Shown here: piece after piece, positions 6,414 to 10,659 of the stretch
How the letters are laid out: the number at the start of each line of letters is the position of its first letter
Position numbering within the stretch: the stretch's first letter is position 1
NCBI GenBank assembly: GCA_021203685.1
Contig: JAJQAS010000158.1
Location: 1-10,659 of the forward strand
Source of the DNA: Clostridiales bacterium
GTDB lineage: Bacteria > Bacillota > Clostridia > Oscillospirales > Oscillospiraceae
Direction: 5' to 3'
Length of the DNA: 10,659 bases
Translations under genes and position numbers: made by a program
Notes under the pieces: model-generated
What the model saw: the letters and a program-made list of their open reading frames with translations, nothing else
Databases searched by the model: none
Told to the model about the DNA's origin: nothing

Positions 6414-7514
6414 TCAGAATCCGTTGGCGTCGAACAGCTGGGCCAGGTAGCGGCCCCGCTTTCGCCAGTCGGCGGCGGCGGCGTAGGCGGTGCGCCGCCG
6501 GGCGAAGGCGGGGCCGTCTTCCTCCAGAGCCAGGGCGCAGGCGCTGACAAATTCGATGTCGAAATGGGCGGTGTACACTACGTCGCCATAGAAAGGTTCG
6601 CTGTCCCCGGAGAGCATGGTCACGATGGGGGCGCCGGAGGCCAGGTACTGGTAAAGCTGCTCCGAGGCCAGAGGCGGCGCGGGGTTTCGCTCGTCCAGCA
6701 GGGTAAAGCACACGTCAAACCCCGCCAAATACCGGGGCAGAGAGGGGAGGGACTTCTCCCCCAGGAAGAACACATTCTTTTGCTTCCGCATGGCGGGATA
6801 ACCGGGGTTCTGCCGGGAAAAAGGCCCCACAAAGACGAAGTTCCACTCCGGGTGGGCTGCGGCGGCCTGGTAGGCGGGGCCAAGCTGAGTGAAGTCGTCC
6901 ACCCGGCCCAGATAGCCGAAGATGGGCTGGGGGACGCGGGACAGATCCGCCGGAGCGGAAGGATAAAAGGCGGCAGCCTGGGAGAACAGGGGATAGTCCA
7001 CCCCGTTGGGCAGCAGGGCCACATTGTCGTTGTATTGCACCAGCCGGTTTTGCAGCTGCCCTGAGGCGGCAAAAACCACGTCCGCCTCCCCGGCCAGCGT
7101 CGCCTCCCATTCAGGGGGGAGCTGGGGCCAGTTCTGGTCGCAGTCGTAGATCAAACCGCCGCATTCCGGCAGCAGAAAGGCCAGCTCCACCTGGTCGGGG
7201 CAGCGGAGCCACAGCACTGGCCGGTCAAACCCGTGCTCCGCCATGCACTGGCGGATGAAAGCAGCGTTCTGCCGGCTCCGCCGGGCGATGCGGGCGGGGG
7301 CCTCCTCGTTGGCGGGGACGCTGACGGGCAGGGTGAAGGCCAGCACCTGTTCCGCTACCCTGCTGCCCTCCCTGGGGCGGCGCAGACTGGAAAAGCGGGA
7401 CTGGGCAGGCTCAAAAAACAGCACCTCCGCCTGGGGGAGCCATTGCACCAGGTTGCCGACCCGGTTCGCTCCCTCACCCCAGGGGAGAGGAGAGACACAG
7501 ATGATTTGAGCCAT
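6414..7514 (-). CDS. GT4-like glycosyltransferase (TuaH-type)
   Basis: The 366-aa protein has the two-domain pattern of GT-B glycosyltransferases. The N-terminus reads IICVSPLPWGEGANRVGNL (4-22), like the start of the TuaH/teichuronic-acid type enzymes, followed by VLFFEP (31-36). The domain junction has LIYDCDQNW (121-129), ADVVFAASGQL (144-154) and LLPNGVD (167-173). The C-terminal domain begins with PIFGYLGRVDDF (197-208) and has the donor-site segment SEQLYQYLASGAPIV (284-298), where the Glu is typical of nucleotide-sugar binding. There is no signal peptide or membrane segment, so it acts at the cytoplasmic face. The ATG at 7514 has GAGG about 10 nt upstream and begins at the family's normal N-terminus. 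It is a lone gene; sugar donor and acceptor cannot be told, though cell-surface polysaccharide or glycolipid is plausible. Confidence 0.75.
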   Translation of the reverse strand: MAQIICVSPLPWGEGANRVGNLVQWLPQAEVLFFEPAQSRFSSLRRPREGSRVAEQVLAFTLPVSVPANEEAPARIARRSRQNAAFIRQCMAEHGFDRPVLWLRCPDQVELAFLLPECGGLIYDCDQNWPQLPPEWEATLAGEADVVFAASGQLQNRLVQYNDNVALLPNGVDYPLFSQAAAFYPSAPADLSRVPQPIFGYLGRVDDFTQLGPAYQAAAAHPEWNFVFVGPFSRQNPGYPAMRKQKNVFFLGEKSLPSLPRYLAGFDVCFTLLDERNPAPPLASEQLYQYLASGAPIVTMLSGDSEPFYGDVVYTAHFDIEFVSACALALEEDGPAFARRRTAYAAAADWRKRGRYLAQLFDANGF

Positions 7515-7564
7515 AGAGCAGCACCTCACAATGCAGGTAAACTTTTTGTAAACGAAACGCAAAA

Positions 7565-7570
7565 TAGAAT
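7565..7570 (+). promoter_or_regulatory. Possible -10 element for the PAP2 gene
   Basis: TAGAAT matches the -10 consensus at five of six positions and lies in the AT-rich divergent gap between the glycosyltransferase and PAP2 genes. No good -35 box sits at the right distance (the best is a T-rich stretch ending near 7547). Weak support. Confidence 0.3.
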
Positions 7571-7606
7571 AGACAAGGGAACTGCCCTGCTGTATCATGA
7601 CAGCAG

Positions 7607-8188
7607 TTGTTTTGCCAGGAGGTCACGTATGTTCGCTTTTTTCAGCAGTTGGACGGGAACGTCCTGCTTTTTTTGCAGGAGCACCTGCGCTGCGCGCCGC
7701 TGTCCCTGTTCCTCATCCCGCTGACCATCTTCGGCGGCTGCGGTACCATGTGGATCATTCTCTCGGTGCTGCTCCTGTTCCGCGCTGACACCCGCAAGGC
7801 GGGGGTGATGGCGCTGTTGGCCCTGTTGCTGTGTTACATCTTCAACGACCTGATTTTGAAGGAGCTGGTGCAGCGGTCCCGGCCCTTCTGGGTCATCCCG
7901 GAATTGACCACCCTGGTGGAGCAGCCCACCTCGTATTCCTTCCCGTCGGGCCACGCCTGCTCCTCCTTCGCGGCGGCTCACACCTATTGGATGGGCCTGA
8001 AAGAGCGGCGGTTCCGGTGGCTGCGGTGGGTGACGATGGCGCTGGCGGCGCTGATGGCCTTCTCCCGGCTCTACGTGGGGGTGCATTACCCCACCGACGT
8101 GCTGGCCGGGTGCCTGGTGGGGTTCGTGGGAAGCGGCATTATCTGGAAGCTGCTCAACCGACGCTATGACGCGCTTGTCAGCCGTTAG
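7607..8188 (+). CDS. PAP2 superfamily phosphatase, 5' end apparently frameshifted
   Basis: This integral membrane protein belongs to the type 2 phosphatidic acid phosphatase family (undecaprenyl-diphosphate or lipid phosphate phosphatases). All three catalytic motifs are present: KELVQRSRP (85-93), SFPSGHA (111-117, H116) and SRLYVGVHYPTD (153-164, with R154, H160 and D164). Hydrophobic segments occur near 30-57, 65-83, 141-153 and 166-180. In this frame the only start before the body is TTG at 7607, which lacks an SD. A perfect AGGAGG (7617-7622) with ATG at 7629 is one base out of frame; with one more T in the T6 tract at 7637-7642 the protein would start MFAFFQQLDGN and run into the body. 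I therefore give the uninterrupted frame but think the true start is 7629 with a one-base loss. Substrate is unknown. It diverges from the glycosyltransferase gene. Confidence 0.82.
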   Translation: MFCQEVTYVRFFQQLDGNVLLFLQEHLRCAPLSLFLIPLTIFGGCGTMWIILSVLLLFRADTRKAGVMALLALLLCYIFNDLILKELVQRSRPFWVIPELTTLVEQPTSYSFPSGHACSSFAAAHTYWMGLKERRFRWLRWVTMALAALMAFSRLYVGVHYPTDVLAGCLVGFVGSGIIWKLLNRRYDALVSR

Positions 8189-8329
8189 CTTTGCGGTTCT
8201 TTGCCCTTACGCGCTGCGTTGCTGTTTGCATTGTTTTCAAACAGGGGAGTTCGCGCTCACTTTCCTTTTTAGCAGTGCGATTTGAACTGGTAGAGCCGAC
8301 TAACAGCGAATGACTAACAGCTAACAGCT
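8180..8329. repeat. Convergent intergenic segment flanked by inverted repeats
   Basis: AGCCGTTAGCT (8180-8190) and AGCTAACAGCT (8319-8329) are inverted repeats matching at 10 of 11 positions. Each contains the TAG stop of the neighbouring gene: PAP2 on the left, D-lyxose isomerase on the right. Direct copies of GACTAACAGC occur at 8298-8307 and 8312-8321, with a further TAACAGC at 8322-8328. In the middle CTGTTTG (8222-8228) and CAAACAG (8238-8244) form a 7-bp stem without a T-run. The segment could be a small mobile-repeat remnant or a bidirectional terminator region. Confidence 0.4.
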
Positions 8330-9010
8330 CACCTGCGGATACTCGCTGCACAGCAGCCGGTAAGGCGGCTCGTCCTCCTCAATGGCGGGGAACCGCCCGG
8401 CGGGCGGGTTGAAGCGGTTGTCGGTGTTGTCGTCGTTGCACTGGCTGACCTCCCCCAGCAGCACCGCCCCCGTCCCCGGTTCCACGGAGAAGTCGTGGTA
8501 CAGCCGCTGTTGGATGTGGATGCTCTCGCCGGGGGTCAGCTTGATTTGCGTCCCGGCGGGGACAGTAAAGGCGCGTCCGTCACAGTGAACGGTCACAGGG
8601 CTGTAGTAGTCAATCTCCTCATCGGGGAGGGAGTTGTACACCCGGATGAGGACGTTGCCGCCGCCCCGGTTGATGATGTCCTCGGTCTTGTACCAGTGGA
8701 AGTGGTTCAGGGAATACTGCCCCTCTTTCAGATAGAGCAGCTTTTCCGCGTAGACCTTGGGGTAACGCTCCGACATGGAACGGTTTCCGTTGCGGATGGT
8801 GATGAGGGAGAAGCCGATTTTGTTGAAGTCACCGCTGCCGTAGTCGGTGATGTCCCAGCCCAGCATACAGTCCCGGACTTCGTCGTACTCGTGGCCCTTT
8901 TCCCGCCACTCCTCCGGGGTGAAGTGGCAGAAGGGCGGGAGATAGCAGTGCTCCCGCGCACACATGGCCTCCATTTCCCGGAGGGCACGGTTGATCTCGC
9001 TGCGCTTCAT
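8321..9010 (-). CDS. D-lyxose isomerase (cupin sugar isomerase)
   Basis: The 229-aa protein matches the D-lyxose ketol-isomerase family (Pfam Lyx_isomer), which interconverts D-lyxose with D-xylulose and often D-mannose with D-fructose, using a divalent metal in a cupin barrel. The family body is intact: MKRSEINRAL start, DCMLGWDITDYGSGDF (47-62), LNHFHWYKTEDIINRGGGN (101-119) and the final YHDF (171-174). H103, H105, E110 and H172 correspond to the metal ligands of the characterised E. coli O157 enzyme. The ATG at 9010 has GAGGAG six nt upstream, overlapping the stop of the DUF1292 gene, which ends 10 nt earlier. It is thus the last gene of a ruvX operon, where a sugar isomerase is not expected; no sugar transporter or kinase lies beside it. 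Confidence 0.88.
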   Translation of the reverse strand: MKRSEINRALREMEAMCAREHCYLPPFCHFTPEEWREKGHEYDEVRDCMLGWDITDYGSGDFNKIGFSLITIRNGNRSMSERYPKVYAEKLLYLKEGQYSLNHFHWYKTEDIINRGGGNVLIRVYNSLPDEEIDYYSPVTVHCDGRAFTVPAGTQIKLTPGESIHIQQRLYHDFSVEPGTGAVLLGEVSQCNDDNTDNRFNPPAGRFPAIEEDEPPYRLLCSEYPQVSC

Positions 9011-9020
9011 CGTTTACTCC

Positions 9021-9320
9021 TCACAGCTCAAAGCTGGACGCGCCGAAGTCGAAGGCGTCCAGGTTTTTGATTTGGAACAGGTCAAAGACCGCCTGCTCCA
9101 GGGCCTCGTCGTTGACAGGGGCGTAGTTTTCTGCTTTCTGGTCGTCCTTGCCCACCAGCCGGAGGATGGCCACATCGCCCTCGTGGTCGTCGGCGGGCAG
9201 GAAGATACCAAACGCCTCCCGGTTGTACTCCACCATGTCCAGCAGCTCATAGGTCTGCACGTTGCCCATCGGGTCCTCCAGGTTCAGCAGGACCCGGTTG
9301 TTGTTTGTATCCAGCATCAT
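9021..9320 (-). CDS. DUF1292 domain protein, YrzB-like
   Basis: The 99-aa acidic protein belongs to the DUF1292 family, whose function is unknown. The family core is visible in the opening beta-rich half (VLLNLEDPMGNVQTYELLDM), the YNREAFGIFLPAD segment and the acidic C-terminal helix. In many Bacillota the gene follows ruvX, as here. The ATG start overlaps the ruvX stop by four bases (ATGA); a second ATG follows at once, so the protein may begin at either Met. GGGAGG lies about 10 nt upstream, inside ruvX. It is a soluble protein with no signal peptide. Confidence 0.85.
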   Translation of the reverse strand: MMLDTNNNRVLLNLEDPMGNVQTYELLDMVEYNREAFGIFLPADDHEGDVAILRLVGKDDQKAENYAPVNDEALEQAVFDLFQIKNLDAFDFGASSFEL

Positions 9321-9757
9321 AATTGGGTTTCCTCCCGTTCTCTCTGGCTGCGTCTGCGGCCCAGGTAGCCCTCTAAAATCAGCGTGGCCGCCACTGCGTC
9401 CACGGTTTGCTTTCGCTTTTTGCCCCGGCGTCCGTTTTCTGATAAAATGCGGTGGGCGTCCACGGTGGTCAGCCGCTCATCCCACAGGGTCAGGGGCAGG
9501 CCGGTCTGCTCCCGCAGGATGGCGGCCAGCGCCTCACTTTTGGCGGCCCGCTCGCCGCGGGTGTCGTTCATGTTCTTGGGGTAGCCCAACACCAGCTCGT
9601 CTACCTGGTGCTCTGCGATAAGGTGCAGCAGCTGCTCCACCACGATTTCCTGTTTCCAGCTGGCGATAACGGTGGTGTACCCCGCCAGCAGTCCCGTGGG
9701 GTCGGAGATGGCGACCCCTGTTCGGGCGTCCCCGTAGTCAATGGCCATGACGCGCAT
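9317..9757 (-). CDS. ruvX: Holliday junction resolvase-like / pre-16S rRNA nuclease YqgF
   Basis: The 146-aa protein is a RuvC-like RNase H-fold nuclease of the YqgF/RuvX family, known for maturing the 5' end of 16S rRNA and proposed to resolve Holliday junctions. Motifs in order are MAIDYGDARTGVAISD (4-19, catalytic D7), LVLGYPKNMNDTRGERA (55-71), LWDERLTTVDA (91-101, E94) and KQTVDAVAATLILEGYL (116-132, D120). The length is normal. The ATG at 9757 has AGGAGG eight nt upstream. It opens a three-gene operon with its own promoter, whereas in many Bacillota it follows alaS and ireB, which are absent here. Confidence 0.94.
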   Translation of the reverse strand: MRVMAIDYGDARTGVAISDPTGLLAGYTTVIASWKQEIVVEQLLHLIAEHQVDELVLGYPKNMNDTRGERAAKSEALAAILREQTGLPLTLWDERLTTVDAHRILSENGRRGKKRKQTVDAVAATLILEGYLGRRRSQREREETQL

Positions 9758-9793
9758 GGGCGTTTCCTCCTGTCGTTGTGTGTTCTGCGCTCT

Positions 9794-9823
9794 ATTGTAC
9801 CATTATCACCGTGGGTTTGTCCA
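9794..9823 (-). promoter_or_regulatory. Promoter of the ruvX operon
   Basis: On the minus strand TGGACA (9823-9818) and TACAAT (9799-9794) are 18 nt apart, each matching the SigA consensus at five of six positions. Transcription would begin near 9787, about 30 nt before the ruvX ATG. The -35 box lies in an imperfect inverted repeat (CCGTGG, gap, CCACCGG at 9810-9828), which might be an operator. The promoter faces away from the rpmG promoter, with about 42 bp between the two -35 boxes. Confidence 0.65.
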
Positions 9824-9865
9824 CCGGAAATTGGCTTTTGGGTGAGAAAAACACGCAAAAAAGTG

Positions 9866-9894
9866 TTGACAACCGCCGGGCAGCGTGGTATAGT
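9866..9894 (+). promoter_or_regulatory. Strong promoter of the rpmG-secE-nusG operon
   Basis: A consensus -35 box TTGACA (9866-9871) and a -10 box TATAGT (9889-9894) are separated by the ideal 17 nt. This is the best promoter in the window, as suits ribosomal protein and transcription-factor genes. Transcription should begin near 9901 and give a leader of about 245 nt before the rpmG start. Confidence 0.85.
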
Positions 9895-9900
9895 AAATCC

Positions 9901-10140
9901 ACCTGCGGGAAAGCGGCTTTGTTGTCGTGGGTTTTTAGCCCATGCGCTCCCTTTCCAGGCCCCAAGCAGACCAACGCAGGGAGGCAGACCAGATTGCCGA
10001 ACCCCTCTTAACGATATAGCCGCAGGGATTTCCTGCGGAAATTTGCGCCGGAGTTCGACAGTATCAGCCTGTTTCAGGGCAAGCTGCCGGAAGTCCGGCG
10101 TTTTTGACGCTCCGAAACAGAACCACAAACCTAAGGAGGT
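9901..10140 (+). promoter_or_regulatory. Structured 5' leader of rpmG with competing stems
   Basis: The 5' end of the transcript begins with CCTGCGG (9902-9908). It can pair with CGCAGG (9975-9980) or with CCGCAGG (10020-10026); the latter also forms a tight local hairpin with a second CCTGCGG (10032-10038, loop GATTT). A small TGGG/CCCA hairpin lies near 9928-9942. Downstream, CTGTTTC (10069-10075) pairs with GAAACAG (10114-10120) around a GCCGG/CCGGC hairpin (10086-10099) that is followed by a T5 run (10101-10105). The leader ends at the AAGGAGG SD (10133-10139). Mutually exclusive pairings point to an attenuator or a protein-binding leader, but I do not recognise an Rfam family. No coding frame or tRNA was convincing here. 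Confidence 0.5.
10086..10105 (+). terminator. Terminator-like hairpin in the rpmG leader
   Basis: GCCGG (10086-10090) and CCGGC (10095-10099) form a 5-bp GC stem with an AAGT loop, followed by G and five T. It is about 43 nt before the rpmG start, inside the leader, so it would act as an attenuator if it works. The stem is short, and the alternative is that it is simply the inner hairpin of the CTGTTTC/GAAACAG domain. Confidence 0.35.
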
Positions 10141-10147
10141 GCCGAAT

Positions 10148-10318
10148 ATGGCCAAAGCAAAGGGCGTTGCGCGTGTCAAGATCACGCTCCGCTGCAGCGA
10201 GTGCAAGCAGAGGAACTACAACACCATGAAGAACAAGAAAAACACCCCTGACCGCCTGAAGATGAAGAAGTATTGCCCCTTCTGCAAGAAGCACACGGAA
10301 CACACGGAAACCAAGTAA
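10148..10318 (+). CDS. rpmG: 50S ribosomal protein L33
   Basis: L33 is a small basic protein of the large ribosomal subunit near the E site. The 56-aa product has the zinc-ribbon (C+) form, with two CxxC pairs at C16/C19 and C43/C46, so this is the zinc-binding paralogue. The pattern VKITLRCSECKQRNYNT (10-26) and KKYCPFCKKHTEHTETK (40-56) is typical. The ATG at 10148 has AAGGAGG eight nt upstream. It is the first gene of an operon with secE and nusG, a common order in Bacillota. The tRNA-Trp gene found here in some relatives is absent. Expression is probably tuned by the structured leader. Confidence 0.96.
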   Translation: MAKAKGVARVKITLRCSECKQRNYNTMKNKKNTPDRLKMKKYCPFCKKHTEHTETK

Positions 10319-10348
10319 GTGTGCGATTGACAAGGAATGGTGCGTATC

Positions 10349-10624
10349 ATGGCAAAAAAAGCAAAAGCACCCAAGGCGAAAGTTGACAAAAACGGGAAGG
10401 AAAAGAAGCCCAACTGGTTTGTCCGCCGCTGGCGTTCTCTGAAAAACTGGGCCCATGAAACAAAGCTGGAGCTGAAAAAAGTCCACTGGCCCAAGCGGGA
10501 CGAGCTGTTCAAGGCGTGCGCGTCGGTGCTCGTTTGCGTATTAGTGGTGGGCGTGTTCGTCTGGGTGCTGGACGCGGTGGCCGCCGGGGTCATCAACGCT
10601 CTGCTCCACCTGTTCCAGGGCTGA
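10349..10624 (+). CDS. secE: Preprotein translocase subunit SecE
   Basis: SecE clamps SecY in the SecYEG protein-export channel of the cytoplasmic membrane. The product is 91 aa from this start. It has a Lys-rich cytoplasmic N-terminus, the conserved amphipathic segment ELKKVHWPKRDEL ahead of the membrane, and one C-terminal membrane helix (SVLVCVLVVGVFVWVLDAV), as in the short single-span SecE of Gram-positives. I prefer the ATG at 10349 (MAKKAKAPK), 12 nt after AAGGA; the ATG at 10337 directly abuts the AAGGA and would be poorly spaced, adding MVRI. It follows rpmG by about 30 nt and is followed 11 nt later by nusG. Confidence 0.93.
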   Translation: MAKKAKAPKAKVDKNGKEKKPNWFVRRWRSLKNWAHETKLELKKVHWPKRDELFKACASVLVCVLVVGVFVWVLDAVAAGVINALLHLFQG

Positions 10625-10635
10625 GGTAGACCGAC

Positions 10636-10659
10636 ATGGCTGAAACCGCGAAGTGGTAT
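10636..10659 (+). CDS. nusG: Transcription termination/antitermination factor NusG (5' end only)
   Basis: Only the first eight codons are inside the window: MAETAKWY, the usual start of NusG (ending in the KWY that leads into the NGN domain). GAGG (10623-10626), overlapping the secE stop, is nine nt upstream of the ATG. Position directly after secE is the standard order. Too little is present to describe domains, but sequence start and context together make the call firm. Confidence 0.85.

Noticed and set aside
7471..7500. Repeat-like CCTCACCCCAGGGGAGAGG at the glycosyltransferase 5' end
   Set aside because: It looks like an intergenic repeat, but the encoded VSPLPWGEG matches the conserved N-terminus of this glycosyltransferase type, so it is coding.
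10051..10067. tRNA T-arm-like GTTCGA in the rpmG leader
   Set aside because: No acceptor stem, anticodon arm or CCA end surrounds it.
10319..10348. tRNA-Trp between rpmG and secE, as in some relatives
   Set aside because: The gap is only about 30 nt, too short for a tRNA.
1..10659. CRISPR arrays, transposases, phage genes or integrases
   Set aside because: No regularly spaced direct repeats and no mobile-element proteins in any frame; the window is core metabolism and information processing.

Overview
The window is GC-rich DNA from a low-G+C-lineage Gram-positive (Bacillota, class Clostridia). Gene content and protein style point to a gut Oscillospiraceae-type genome (relatives of Flavonifractor, Lawsonibacter or Oscillibacter). 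This placement is inferred from the stand-alone IMP cyclohydrolase, the clostridial order purE-purC-purF-purM-purN, the ruvX-DUF1292 pair, the rpmG-secE-nusG order and the strong AGGAGG ribosome binding sites. It is a taxonomic impression, not a search result.

Left two thirds (about 88-6292, minus strand): a purine biosynthesis operon. It reads purE, purC, purF, purM, purN, a DUF1796 papain-like protein, then a PurO-type IMP cyclohydrolase, and probably continues beyond base 1. purF/purM overlap by 4 nt and purM/purN by 1 nt, and the DUF1796 gene begins 2 nt after the purN stop, so translation is tightly coupled. A promoter (TTGAAA-17-TAAACT, 6264-6292) drives a leader of about 220 nt. That leader holds a well-initiated 27-codon open frame followed at once by a hairpin with a run of seven T, which looks like an attenuator; no PurBox or purine riboswitch was recognised. 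Bases 1-55 carry GC-rich palindromes that look like a dispersed intergenic repeat.

Middle (6293-8188): a GT4-type glycosyltransferase on the minus strand and, divergently, a PAP2-family membrane phosphatase on the plus strand. The phosphatase's well-placed ATG and SD are out of frame with its body by one base at a T6 tract, which suggests a frameshift or an indel error. The convergent intergenic stretch after it is flanked by near-perfect inverted repeats that also supply the stop codons of both neighbours.

Right (8321-9757, minus): the operon ruvX - DUF1292 (YrzB-like) - D-lyxose isomerase, with a good promoter at 9794-9823. Divergent from it (plus), a near-consensus promoter (TTGACA-17-TATAGT, 9866-9894) drives a structured leader of about 245 nt, then rpmG (ribosomal protein L33), secE and the first eight codons of nusG, the usual translation/secretion/transcription-elongation cluster.

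The most notable signals are regulatory RNA rather than unknown proteins: the leader-peptide/terminator arrangement before purE and the competing stems in the rpmG leader. The DUF1796 protein inside the purine operon and the apparent frameshift in the PAP2 gene also deserve a check.
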